Shown here in pieces: positions 34,405 through 46,000 of a stretch of DNA of 64,000 nucleotides. The stretch is from Gonapodya prolifera JEL478 (taxonomy: Eukaryota > Monoblepharomycota > Monoblepharidomycetes > Monoblepharidales > Gonapodyaceae), in contig KQ965737.1 in NCBI GenBank assembly GCA_001574975.1, positions 784,288-848,287 on the forward strand, read 5' to 3'. Positions within the stretch are counted from its first letter, which is position 1, and each line of letters starts with the position of its first letter. The position numbers were made by a program, and so were the translations under genes. The notes beneath the pieces are model-generated. The model worked only from the letters and a program-made list of their open reading frames with translations, made no database searches and had not been told where the DNA came from.

Positions 34405-35216
34405 ACATAACATCCCTCACACTGCCGTCCACCCACACACTCCGCGTCATCACGTGCTCCATTCTCGACGCCCGGGCCAAAGACCCAGCAAAATTTGTCA
34501 CTTATTGCCCTCATTGTGGTGACCTCGCAAACAATACACGTGCTCTCGGCACCCACACGAAGGCAGATGTCGCCGCCGCATCCCCCAGGGACCCACGAAA
34601 CCTCCGTTAGAGCGGAACCGCATGGTTTGTCGCCGATGTAAAACACGAGCGAGGCGCCTGAGCGGGTGACCTCTGCCGTAGCGTTCCATCCGAAAACATC
34701 GTACATCCCCATCCCACTAAGTGCGCCGTTAATTGATCCGGCACCACCCCGTGCTGCAAAGTGAGCACGCGACGTCCGACGAGCAGCACCGTGTGTCAGG
34801 TCCGTGCCACTGCCATCGGGCATAATTTCTGGGTGCGGGAGTGACACCGTCACTTCATACACTGCAATCTCGTCTGATGATTGCAACGACGCCGACGCGG
34901 CATAATCGGGAAGAATCTCCCACGTCGTATGCCGAAGTATCTTTCCACCTGGACCAGTAACGTTCCACATTAGCGTGGGGATGTAAGGGGCCCGTGGTGA
35001 AGTCGGGTTGGCGGAGTTTTTAAAATCCGGGTAGAATCGATCTCCGTCCTCGTCCTCGTAGTACGATCCAATGTACCCATCAAGCGTCACGTTGTGCTTC
35101 ACGCGAGCACAGAGTGCGACGTGTGCGTGGGTGGATAGAAGCGCAAGTGCGAGGAAGAGGACGCTGATGACGGCGATTGATTTGGAGCGCGGTGAGCAAG
35201 TGCGGTGCGCGACCAT
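34386..35216 (-). CDS. Secreted or membrane-anchored protein of unknown function
   Basis: From the ATG at 35216 the 276-residue product has a signal peptide or anchor (IAVISVLFLALALLSTHAHVA). The mature region contains NVTLDGYIGSYYEDEDGDRFY, an N-glycosylation site in MWNVTGPGG, and HTTWEILPDY. A cysteine-rich C-terminal part has GGCGGDICLR, STCIVCE, CWVFG, AECVGGRQCEGCYVY. The same frame stays open upstream to an ATG at 35777, which would add 187 basic, Ser/Pro-rich residues and turn the hydrophobic segment into a type II anchor. One exon suffices. I know no matching family. A beta-rich, wall-associated protein is plausible. Confidence 0.6.
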   Translation of the reverse strand: MVAHRTCSPRSKSIAVISVLFLALALLSTHAHVALCARVKHNVTLDGYIGSYYEDEDGDRFYPDFKNSANPTSPRAPYIPTLMWNVTGPGGKILRHTTWEILPDYAASASLQSSDEIAVYEVTVSLPHPEIMPDGSGTDLTHGAARRTSRAHFAARGGAGSINGALSGMGMYDVFGWNATAEVTRSGASLVFYIGDKPCGSALTEVSWVPGGCGGDICLRVGAESTCIVCEVTTMRAISDKFCWVFGPGVENGARDDAECVGGRQCEGCYVYADIT

Positions 35217-35937
35217 GTCAGTTGAGGAGCGGTGTTGTCGACGGCCTTGCAGTGGCTCAAGTGACCGGCAGAAAGTCTTGAAGTTTTGGCACGTGGCGAC
35301 GTGGTGACGTGGCACTTTGAATTGCATGAGGAGGGGATCGGCTGAATGACGCACATTCCCTACAATTCTTGAACCCTTGGATAGAGTCACTTCGAAGAAC
35401 GAAAAATCAACGCCAAACTCATTGACGCGGTGGAGGACGGCCGGGAGGCGGTCGGCGGGCGGCGGGTGTGAAGAGGGTGATTCAGGACCGGGCGAGGTCC
35501 GGACCCGATGTATGATGCGCCTTCCCATGCGGTGGAAACTGACGTTGTGCACGCTGACCGCTCGCCAGTGAGAGAGATCGCTCCTTCTGGGAAGGTCCCG
35601 GTGGAGTTGCGGGGTGCTGTGGAGCGTTGTGCTGGCGGTGCTAACTGATATGGCGCCAGGCAGCATGTATTCCATGTACGGAGAGGAGGCTGGTGTTTGG
35701 GAGACGGTAGGCCTTGTATGATTTGGTGAACGTTTGCGGTGAAACATCAGGCTGGGCTGATGAGTTGATGGGGGCATGCCAAGGACACTAGTCGATGCAT
35801 TAAATTATCGGCTGTGACCATTATTGACTTTATTCGCAAATCAAAACTGACTGAAGAAGGGAAATGAACTGTTTCGCCGAGGTGGGAGATTGAGGCGACT
35901 GCCAAGGCGACTCAGTCCTCGCCAAAGACATTGAGAC
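35217..35937. other. Upstream of the secreted-protein gene
   Basis: Either 5' sequence or, up to 35777, an N-terminal extension of the minus-strand gene. No other gene is supported. Confidence 0.4.
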
Positions 35938-35954
35938 ATGGCTGCAGCTCCGCA

Positions 35955-37690
35955 GAGCGCGCATGAGCGCTGCTTACTGTTGAAAATCCCCCCAAGACGT
36001 TCTCCTCGACATTTCCAAGCAGTGGATCAACCGTCCTCTCGGTCTGCCTACCAAAGCTCTCAAGAGGCAGCTCTACATCCTTTTAGGGACCCAGCGACTG
36101 TCGCAGCGCGTGCGATCAGTTTTCAACGAAAGAAAAAGAGACGGAAGAGTGAAATCAATTTCAACGCGGTCTCACTGGCGATACGCAGTGAGATTGTGAG
36201 GACTTTCAGGACTTCAAAGGCAATCGCGTCGCTCGCGAGGCGCTGAAGCACCCGGACTCCCGCAAATCAGTTTTCGACATGTCCAAAAGGACTCCTGACA
36301 TTATACTACGAAATGTTTCAATGCGACGCAGGGGAAGCGTTGGGTCTCCTCATGGACCATAATTTGATTCCTGCTCAATTTGAGATACGTACGGTACAGA
36401 AGCCGTCAGAGACCTCGCCCCGAACATCGTGGCTTCAAATATTTGACGCAATTGATGATGCAGTAGATCGCGGCACTGGTTCAATCGTCGAGGCACTCTT
36501 TAGGCGTCGCTGGAAACTTGACGGGCGAAACGAGAACCAGATTCTAAGGTTTGCCGTCCGACAGGACGACATGAGACTGCTGAAAGTGGTGATAGAACTT
36601 GGCGGAATTTCCTTTACGGGTGGAGAATTGGCCCACGTATCGAGGAACACGTCTCAGATAGCACCACGTTGGCAATAACGGAGTACTTGGTATCATATGG
36701 TGCAAACATAAAACGCCCTTTTTACTGGCCACGTGTGGCTCGTATGTGGCCCGTGAATCGTGCTTGGAGGGCGGACACGGCGATGTTTCTTCTGCAGCAC
36801 GGGGCTGACGTCAATGCCCGTGATTCCAAAGGCATAGTAGCTTTATTTTTTGCAATGTATAAATGTGTCGAGTTTCCAAACAGTGAGAACATTGTCCGGC
36901 AGCTTCTTCAGGCCGGTGCAAATGTTCATGTTCAAGCAGAGGATAAGAGAACTCCTCTGCATGCTCTCGTGGCTTTTGGGTGGGATTCATATGGACAAAA
37001 GATTGGATGAATTGTTGCATTAATCCTCATAGATACTGGTGCAGATGTCAATATGCCGGACTCAAAGGGGATGACCCCATTACACTATGCAGCCGCGCAG
37101 AGAACTCCATCAAAGTCCGTTGTTGAAGTGTTACTTGATGCTGGAGCAGATGCCAGTATTGCGAACTCAAACGGGATGACCTCATAACACCACGCAGCCG
37201 CAAACAGCGCCCCATCAAAGCCTGTTGTTGAAGTGTTGCTTGCAAACATGAGCAACCCAAATGCCGTTGACTCCAACAACTGTACACCCGTGTTTTTGGC
37301 CTCATTGTGCTGCTGCAATTTTGAGGAAACGTTGGAAGTTGTAAAACTCCTCGATTCCGGCGGACATGTGAATCCAGGTCCACGGGTCCGCCCGCCACTT
37401 GTAGGCGCAGTCACGGCACACAACAGGATGGTTGTTGAGCGGTTGCGAGCGGGGCGTCAGTGAGCGCCGTAGATCCAGAGCTCGGATGGACAGCTCTCTC
37501 TGCGGCGCTCCGAACGACAATTGCACCCTTTTACTATGAGGATCGGGATGCAATAGTGGAGATTTTGATCCGTAGAATGATTTCCGTCGTGCTGTTACAA
37601 GATTTGGGTACGCTTCTGAATCGAAGAGGTCGTCGACGCGGACCCAGAAGACCCAAAATTAAAAGCGAGAAGGGCAATAACCCATAGAAG
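35955..37690 (+). pseudogene. Degenerate F-box plus ankyrin-repeat gene
   Basis: An F-box-like segment (IPPQDVLLDISKQW to VRSVFNERK) lies at about 35985-36130. A region follows with DAIDDAVDRG and LLKVVIELGG, then ankyrin repeats: FLLQHGADVNARDSKG, RQLLQAGANVHVQAEDKRTP, DTGADVNMPDSKGMTPLHYA, EVLLDAGADASIANSNG. The repeats share one frame from 36669 to 37463 but contain two in-frame stops (near 37008 and 37185). The flanking pieces are in other frames (changes near 36640 and 37455). The marks of decay are clear, so this is called a pseudogene. F-box/ankyrin proteins normally serve as substrate adaptors. Confidence 0.7.
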
Positions 37691-37829
37691 CGAGAGAAGT
37701 TCGGAAAGATTGAACACGCCGGGATAAGAGGTCACAACGACAAGAAGGGATAAAACGCGACAAAGATTCGGGGATCGTCGGATCTGGCGCCATTACACTT
37801 TTGAATAAATTCAATTGTGATCAAAATCG

Positions 37830-38840
37830 AGCGAACTCACACCGATGCCGATCGCTGCTCCAACCCCGATCCATCCATAGAACACAAGAAGTGCCGTCCG
37901 CGAGCTATTTTTTGCCTTCGGATACACATTCTCTATGCACCAGTCAGCGTAGCAAGGGAGTTCCATGAGAGCATTTCCGAGAATTACTCCAGCAAAGTCT
38001 GATTCGATACGACGCAATAGAATAAAATACAAGGATGACAACGAAGAAATGACCGTCTTACATGCGAATACGGTGGCCCGGCCGACAAGGACAGTTCCTG
38101 AAGTTAACTTAACCATCGATCGCAGACTGTTCGGTTTCGAGATCCAAGTGCAGTGGGAATCACGCTAGCTTGACCGCCAAAATCCCTCAGCTAGCACCGG
38201 TGTCTAGCCCCACCGATTAACACAAATACATGTTGGTGCTTCGCTGTGGTTCACCGAAAAGGTACCCTTTGCTACCTCAGGGCACCGCTTGTCGCTCCCA
38301 TTCTCCATCAGCGAACGGAGTCGCCAACAAGCGCAAAGAAAACGTTCCACGGAAGTGCGTAAGAGAAGCTTGACAGATCTTTCCACCGAAGCTGCCATTC
38401 CATATACGTAGATTGATTCGCACCCGATCTTCGAATTTCACATGTACTCCAAAACTATCATCTTTCGACGAGGACGAAGAAGGGACCAAACAATGCAACA
38501 TTCCATACGGAATGTGTTAGCAGACTTACGTAAATGACTAATCACACAGATGAACCTGCCACACAAGTCTCCACGAGAAGAGACCTCGAATATTTAATAT
38601 TGTTTAATTGTTTACCAACCGCGCCCTCCATCATCCTCCCGACCCATGCTCTCTGCTCCTCCTCCCACTTCTTGACCAGAACTCACCCCAGAAGCCCTGT
38701 TCCTGCTTTCTGTTTACCGTTGCGCTGAACAGCAAGGCCTGCGATGCCGCGAGCCCTAAGTTGACGTGCTTCTCCACCAGTATCACAGTCTCGACGAGCT
38801 CGGGGGGTCCAATATCGTTTGTGCGTCCCCTTACACAACC
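37830..38840 (-). CDS. Possible multi-exon membrane protein, structure uncertain
   Basis: Several minus-strand segments look coding and end at splice donors. DIGPPELVETVILVEKHVNL and LGLAASQALLFSA lie near 38720-38815. RINLRIWNGSFGG lies near 38400. GRATVFAYFAGVILGNALME joins across an intron ending gaatcag to ADWCIENVYPKAK and LLVFYGWIGVGAAIGI, then donor gtgagt at 37838. Two hydrophobic helices are visible. The start and the last exon could not be fixed, and no family is recognised. It may be a decayed gene. Confidence 0.3.
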
Positions 38841-39215
38841 AACGGTTACACAACCAACGCTTTACAAATATAACATATTGGGTTCCAAACGCACATCGCG
38901 TACGATCACGATACCGCTGAAATGGTGGCTCTACATTGCTGATTTTGGAGTATCAAAAACAAGGGGACGCTCCCTAAATTTTCGAAACGAAATGTGTTAA
39001 GACTTTGATTTTCTAAAATTATTTTTCGTGTTCACTACAGAATATCTTCCAGAACATACAAAAAGTCAAGTCGAGAGCATGCATAGAATATTACAGGTGG
39101 AATACTTTGGGCGTAAGCTTACACCTAAAACATTGATGTTTATGTCTATGATTTGAGCAGTATCGTGTTCGCCAGAAGTCCACGATGCTCACCAAATTCA
39201 TCCCATAATCGTGAA
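38841..39215. other. Gene-poor stretch
   Basis: No supported gene. A short direct repeat (gttacacaaccaac) occurs twice near 38829-38860. Confidence 0.35.
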
Positions 39216-39217
39216 CC

Positions 39218-39682
39218 TCAATCTCGATTTGATATTTGAACCAGCGATTGGGTCCAATTGACAACCTTCGAACCGTCCGCACTTCGAAATGCGGTAGACC
39301 TTCGGTTCATGATGTGATACATGGCTTCGTCAACATTTCCATGAAAGCGCTCGCATGCGAGATGCCACGCTACAACCGCTGCAGATCGTTGCCGACCAGC
39401 ACCACAGTGAACAAGAACCGTCCTCCCCTCCGTCTTTTCCTTGCGGAGAATCGCACTCGCCTCTTCCAGTATCGACGTAAATTGTTCAATCTGCGCAGGT
39501 GTTGGCTGAGGGTCATCTTCAATGTTGAACTCCACGTGCCGAATTGTAGATGGTAGATTCTGGGGAGTGACTTCGGGCTCACAAATAGAAATAACCGTGT
39601 CGATGTGGTTTGCATCGAGGAAGTCGATGTTGGAAGCGTCCCTGCATCCACCGAGCCAAAGGCCTTTGACGATTTGAGACAT
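39218..39682 (-). CDS. Dual-specificity protein phosphatase
   Basis: This is a single-exon, 154-residue protein from the ATG at 39682. The start MSQIVKGLWLGGCRDASN is the usual DSP opening. TVISICEPEV and HVEFNIEDDPQP (general-acid aspartate region) follow. The P-loop VHCGAGRQRSAAVVAWHLA has the HCx5R signature with Cys, Arg and the following Ser. It is compact, without a targeting or docking domain, and removes phosphate from Tyr and Ser/Thr of unknown substrates. The catalytic residues look intact. Confidence 0.85.
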   Translation of the reverse strand: MSQIVKGLWLGGCRDASNIDFLDANHIDTVISICEPEVTPQNLPSTIRHVEFNIEDDPQPTPAQIEQFTSILEEASAILRKEKTEGRTVLVHCGAGRQRSAAVVAWHLACERFHGNVDEAMYHIMNRRSTAFRSADGSKVVNWTQSLVQISNRD

Positions 39683-40054
39683 CGTAATTCAAAATGTGGA
39701 TATGTGTTCTGGCATCGCAGGAAAACATATCTGCTCTTTTTTGGGTCTAACCCCAGCTCCTTTTCTACCCTTTCCACGGCACCAAGAGCCACACGCGACC
39801 AGGTCGCTCGCCTGATCAAGATTTCCTATAGCACAAAGGCTCGCTCGTCTTTTGATACATAGGTTTCCAACATGCTCCTCGAGCGAACGCAACGGGTTAC
39901 CTCTGCAGGGGAAGTTGACCGCGAGGAGAACAGCGATCGAATGAACAAATTAGCACACATGTATTTTCATCTGAAATGACGCTCACACCCTCTACAACAA
40001 CGTCTACAATACCCGCATATTGGGGAGACCATGTTACCACATATACAATAACAC
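39683..40054. other. Intergenic stretch upstream of the phosphatase
   Basis: AT-rich sequence and short frames without features. It is likely promoter of the phosphatase gene. Confidence 0.35.
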
Positions 40055-40810
40055 TTATCTGGTGTATTCGTTTTTTTTCGTCAGTCTCTTGTCTTCCAGC
40101 ATTCTTCTGTGCTCTTCTTGCATTTTTCTATCTTCTTCCATGGCTCTTCTCTTCTCCTCCTCCTTGGTAAGAAGTTCACTATATTCCGACAATAATATAG
40201 GTCGAAGTATATTCAATGAACGTTGTGTCAATGCGCGATTTTGAGATATCACCCTTCGAAATGATTGCATTTGCTCGAGGTGATGAACTGAAATTGTTTG
40301 TTCCAATGATAAGCACTTCTTTATAATGTCGTCTTTCCGATTGCTTCATGTTTTAACATCTCTCGCTTTTCCATATTCTGCACTTCATTCCATTGCACAA
40401 TCAATGAAATCTCTTTCAGAAAAACGTTCCCAATATCTTTTTGCTCATCCTTCCACTGATTCAATGTTTTATGCAACAAAATTGCAACTTGGGATGTGGC
40501 CTTCAACGTGAATGCGTGGTAAAGCAATGGTAAATTCTTCATGCCTGCTTGCATTTACGATATTCCCTATCTCATAGCTCCGAATGGTTTGTTCAGTCAA
40601 GCAATCCACACATGATCGAACAGAGAACTGCCAATAAATTTTGTAAGCTGTCTTTTTTTTTTGACATATCTCGCATTTGTTCCCTGCCATCAGGTGGATG
40701 AACCTCATTGGCGTCATATTTGATGGAATTATGAATGTGGGCCGGGGAAGTGCGGATCCCATTCACGGTGTGACACCCCTTGTCCCTCACGTCCATGCTC
40801 TTCATCATTG
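40055..40810 (-). pseudogene. F-box-associated zinc-binding protein gene, fragmentary
   Basis: The minus-strand pieces include MAGNKCEICQKKKTAYKIYW with VRSCVDCLTEQTI, a Cys-x2-Cys and Cys-x2-Cys pair seen at the C-terminal side of many fungal F-box proteins. A helical piece follows (LLHKTLNQWKDEQKDIG), then a charged coiled coil ending LTKEEEKRRAMEEDRKMQEE. The pieces lie in different frames, no clear F-box or start is visible, and a ten-A run lies within the zinc-binding segment. The gene is either spliced in a way I could not resolve or decayed. Confidence 0.45.
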
Positions 40811-41108
40811 CCTCGAGTAAAGCATTAATTCATCATTTTACAGGTAATGAAATTTTATCGTGGTTAGTGCAACGTGCATGTGTCAAAATGCCGTTAGGAA
40901 GTAACGCACGAATGTAATACGAGTCCCACAGGAGTTCTTTCAGTCACCCGTAACGTTCGAATTCCACCTTCAATTCTTCTTGAATAGACCTTCTCCAAGA
41001 GACAGGCACCAAAAACCTGGCACGATATCCCATGCACAGACCACACCCACCCACCACCACTTCACCTCCCCTTTCCCCTCTCTTCCCGCCCCGCCCCCCG
41101 CCCTCTCC
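40811..41108. other. Intergenic stretch upstream of the U2 snRNP A' gene
   Basis: No gene seen. It includes a pyrimidine-rich tract just before the ATG at 41109. Confidence 0.35.
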
Positions 41109-42791
41109 ATGCGCTTAACCCCAGAACTCGTAACCTCGGCCCCGCAAGGCCTCAACGCCGTCCGCGACAGGGAACTTGTACTGCGAGGTGCGTTCTGTGT
41201 TGGGTCTGTTTCGGGATCCTGCCCGGGATCTGACACCCTCTGTGTTTTTTTCGTTGTGTTGGATCGCGGGTGTACTACGTGGATTGATATGGGACTGCGC
41301 GGGTGGGATTCGGCGTGGAATGGAATTGGGGCATTGGGGATTGGGTACGCGACGATTGCGGACCCATGCTGGACGTGCCGCTCGCAGGGCTGAAAATACC
41401 CCGGATAGAGAACCTCGCTGTTGCAAAGGTGTGTTTCCCGTCGCGCGTCAGTTGCGTTTCGCATGTGGTGTCAACCGTCCACCTGCCACCTCGGGGACCG
41501 CACCGCGCACGGTCGAACGGAATGCAGGACCAGTACTCCTCGATTGACCTCACCGACAACGACATCCGGCGACTCGAAAACCTCCCTCCCTCGCATCACC
41601 TCACCACGCTGCTGCTGGCGTCGAACCGGATTCACAAGATCGAGCCTGACCTGGCCAAGTACGCGCCGAACCTGGAGTCGCTCGTGCTGACCAACAATGC
41701 GATTTCGGAGCTGGGCGATCTGGACCCGCTCGGCAACCTGGCCAAGCTGCGGTACTTGAGTCTGGTGGAGAACCCCGTACAGGGAAAGAAGCATTACAGG
41801 AGCTATGTGATCGCGAGGTGTCCAAGTGTGAGGGTGCTGGATTTCAGGAGGGTCAAGATGGCGGTGCGTGTTTGTGTGTGTGTGGGGGGGGGGGGGGCTC
41901 GCGTCTGTCTGTGAGAGCCAAATGTGCTGGCGATGTTGCTTTGCTTCGACTCTGGGGACTTTGCTTCTCGTGTCGGTTTCGGTGGCGAATGACTTTTTGG
42001 ACGCTTATGATGCGGCAACACGTCTTGGTCTCTTATCTCGTGCCACCTCTCGCCATATGACTCCCTACCACACCTCACCAACCTGTGACTTATCCAACCG
42101 ACACACACACCCAACTACGCCCCAACCCAACTACGCCAATGCTACACCCACGCACGCACCAGGAACGCGCCGCGGCCACAAAACTGTTCTCTGGCACGGC
42201 GGGCAAAGACCTGTACGCAACGCTTTCGGCGCAAAAGGCCAAGACGTTCGACGTGGGTGAAGGGCCCGGAGGCGCGGAGAGTCGGGAAAAGAAGGAGATG
42301 CGGGCGTTTCAGGGTGCGTTTGGGGTGGTGTTTGGGGGGTTTGTTGGAGGATGGCTGATGTGGTTTTGAGTTCCTGATTGCTGACGTTCTACTTCACCAC
42401 CCGTTTCACACTGGGGACGACAATCAAAATCCCGACCCACATCCACCGATGCTCCACCATCTTACTGTTCTTCATCTTAGCACCGACACCCGCGGAATCA
42501 GCGGCGATCCGGACTGCACTGGCGTCTGCCAAGACGCTCGACGAGATGCGACAGATCGAGGCGCAGCTGCGGAAGGGGGACGTTGCGGGAGTTGGGGGAG
42601 CCGGGAAGGGCGGTGCAGGAGGGGGAGGGGGTCCGGAGGTGGGTGTGAGAGCGAAGTGGTGGATGGTGGGTGGAAAACTGACGTTACCTTGTTGTGGTCG
42701 ACTTCGACACCGGTCCTGGATTTGGAATGCGAACGTCATGTGACGTGTCTATGACTAGATTGATGAGGTGGAAATGGACACTGAAGACTAA
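41109..42791 (+). CDS. LEA1: U2 small nuclear ribonucleoprotein A' (Lea1/SNRPA1)
   Basis: The start is the ATG at 41109 (MRLTPELVTSAPQGLNAVRD with ELVLRG), which is the conserved U2A' N-terminus. Short exons give LKIPRIENLAVAK, then leucine-rich repeats: YSSIDLTDNDIRRLENLP, LTTLLLASNRIHKIEPDLA, NLESLVLTNNAISELGDL, KLRYLSLVENPV. The cap is YRSYVIARCPSVRVLDFRRV. Later exons encode ERAAATKLFSG, a helix AAIRTALASAKTLDEMRQIE, and an acidic end IDEVEMDTED. The protein binds U2 snRNA with U2B'' and is part of the spliceosome. Length and motif order fit the family. One intron holds a poly-G run at about 41883-41896. Confidence 0.9.
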
Positions 42792-43005
42792 GCACGGGTG
42801 GTGCGACGGGGTGGAAGGGTGGTGATAATGGGGCTTGCAGTGAATGTGGAATAGGAGAACCAGGAATTTTGCGATGAGACGAAGCCGATGAGATGTGCGC
42901 ATTCATGTAAAAAAAACCAAAAACAAATGCCTCGAGTGGGACTCCGAGAGGTGACCACGGCCCCGTGTGTTGACACAAACGGACACACGCACAAGAAGAG
43001 CGACG

Positions 43006-46000
43006 ATGGCGCGTAAGGTGGAGCCGCAGCAGAGGTGAGGGCGAAGGAGAAAAAAAGAAGGATTGGGCCGGAAGCGTGGAGGATTAGGGAGATGGGGTGA
43101 ATGGGGTGATTAGCGCGAGAGGGAGGAGACACTCATGAATTGATTGCACGCACGCGCAGGCTGCGAGAATTCGAGCACATCGTGTTCACGGGACGGACGG
43201 GCGACGGTGGGAGGGAGATCGACTTCGAGACGTTCCGGAGACAGTGCTTCGCCGGTGAGTGTGAAGGGGGGAGGGGCGAGGGACGGCAGTATGAGGGTAG
43301 GGGGAGAGATTCGAGAGTCAAAATGATAGGGGGAGCAGGATTGAGCGTGGGAGGGGAGAGAAGGGACAGGTATGCACGTGATCTCGAAGGTGACACAAAC
43401 ATCACGTCCACTAGGCATCCCAGACACGCCCGCGTCCGTGCGCGACGCATGCTGGAAGGTATGTTCCACACAATCTACCTCCCTTTTCTCTCCTCTCCCC
43501 TCCCCAACTCCGACTCCCCTCCCAGATCCTCCTCAACTACACGCCGTGGGCTGACCGCGCGTCTTGGCCCTCCTCACTCACGACCCTGCGATCCACGTAC
43601 TACTCGTACGTGCGGGACCTTTCTGACCCGCCGCTGTCGCCCCCAGACTCCCCCACCACAACGACACTGGAGGACCCCAATGCCGCACTTTTGCAGCAGA
43701 TATACTCGGACGTCCGACGCACCCTGCCCGACATGGCATTCTTTCAACTCCCCGTGCCCGCCCAGTGGGGCTCCAGGTCGCCGCTGTTTCCCGTACCTCC
43801 TACCAACTCTGACGCGACAGTCTCCCCCTCGTCGTCGACGACGTCCCTCCCCACCCTGACTCCCCCGACCGACACCCGCGCGTCCTACCCAGACATACCA
43901 AACCCTTTCCTTCTCTACGCACGAATCGCACATCTGTATGCCGCCGAAGTGCCGCCCGTTGACCTCCCTGGCACTCCTCTTCATTCCACCAGCTCCTCTT
44001 CGTCTCCTCCAACAACCGAATCCGCGACGACAACCGCTCCACACACCCACGCCGACTCACTCCTACGTATTCTGTACCTCTTTGCGAGGCTCAACCCGGG
44101 CGTCGGGTACGTCCAGGGCATGAACGAGGTGCTCGCCCCGCTGTATTATGTTTCTGCGCACGGGGCTGATGCTGGTGCGTTTTGTGGTTATTATTGTATT
44201 ATGTTTACCTAACACACTCATGCACCCTCCACCTCACCAGCCCACGCCGAACCCGACTCCTTCTTTCTCCTCACCTCCCTCCTCTCCCAATTCCACGACC
44301 ACTTTCTCCGCTCGCTGGACAATATCGGCCGCTCCGCGCGCTCTTCCGCCGTCCAGTCCGCCAAAGGTTCTGGAAGAGGCTCCAGGGAGGCCTCCGGGGG
44401 GAAGATCGAGCTCAAGGACGCGCAGGGGGGAGACGGGGACGCTTCTGTTCCTACGGGGGCTTCAGGAGACGACGCCGCACCTGCACCCGCCACTGCCCCA
44501 ACAGACCCGGACGCACCCACAGACCCGCTCGCCAACCCCCCACCGGCACCCCCGCCGCCACGCACCCCACCGCCGCCGCGCAAACGCGTCAACGCAATTG
44601 AGATGATTGAGGCCGTCATGGAAGGCGAAGTTGGGAGTCCCGTCGATGAGACTCCCTCTGCTGTTGATGCGGCCACCGACGCTTCCGCACCCGAACAGCC
44701 ACCCACCGCTGAAATCCACATCCCTCCGCGCACAGTCTCTCGCCCGCAGCGGCCGCATAAGCGCCGCATTGTGGGGGCGGGTGGCGTGAGTCATAGTATG
44801 GGACGGGCGTGGTTGAGGTTGAGGGAAAGGGATGGCGAGTTGTGGAGGGATTTGGTGGGTGCTAGGTGACGCTTTCGCGGGGCTCCACCGTCCCCACGCC
44901 AACCGACCTCCCATGTAGACAACGAAATCCCTGCACCCCATTTTCTTCTTGTTCCGGTGGCTGACGGTGCTTATGACACAAGAGTTTCCCCTGCCGGAGG
45001 TGCTTAGGGTGTGGGATACGGTGTTGGCGGATATTGCGGTGAGTGGGAGTTGTTGATGGAAGGGGCTATCATGTTGGGCGCTCATCACTTTCTCCTCCTC
45101 GGCACACTACTCCTCCCTCGTACCAACCAACGAAAACACACACACAACAGCTCGACGTGTGCGGTTCTGGCCCTCCCAAAGTTGAACCGGGCGGCATCGT
45201 CGAGTGGGAGAAGCGGGAGCGGCGCGACGTCACGTGGCGGTGGGACTGGCTGGTGGAGTTGGCGGTGGCGATGATTGTGTGAGTGGTGTGACTGGTGGGG
45301 GTGGTGTTGGGATCTGGTCAACTGAATGACCTTACCTACCTCACTATTTGCCTGGACGCCGAACCCCAATCAACCTACTCTTCGTCATCTGGAACCCCGC
45401 CACCTTTGGGACGCCTCAGCTCCGTCCGTGCCCCTCTCCTGGACTCAACCTTCTCCGACTGCCTCAAACTGCTCCAAAACTACCCCCACGACCTCGTCCC
45501 GCTCGACCTAGTCCTTGCGCGGGCGTACGCCAATTACGACGTGGCCGTCGGACGTGGACTGGCGGGGCCCGACCGGTACCGACGCCCCGGGGATGGGTGG
45601 GACGACGCATGGGACGAGGAGGAGGACGAAGAAGAAGACGAAGGTGTGGATGTGGTCGGCGTATGGGTGCGCCAGGCGGGGGAGATGTTGCGCCGGTCTG
45701 TCTCTGGGCGAGGTAGGACTGGTGGAGCTAGTGAGGTTGGGGCGAGGAATGGAGCGGCACAGGATGACGAGGAAGACGGTGACGCAGACAAGCCGTCGCC
45801 CGTTGCGCAGCTGTCGCAGCAGACCAGCTTGGTGTTCCAGGGGTGGTGGAAATCGGTCAATGCGGCGGCGCAGGGAGTAGTACACGAGCTGGACGAGGCG
45901 GTCGCGGAGGGGCGGAAGGAGGGCGCTGTGGACCCCGAGAGCGAAAGTAATCGCGAGAAAGGGGAAGACGAAAGCGAGGGGGAGGCTAAGGAGACAGGCG

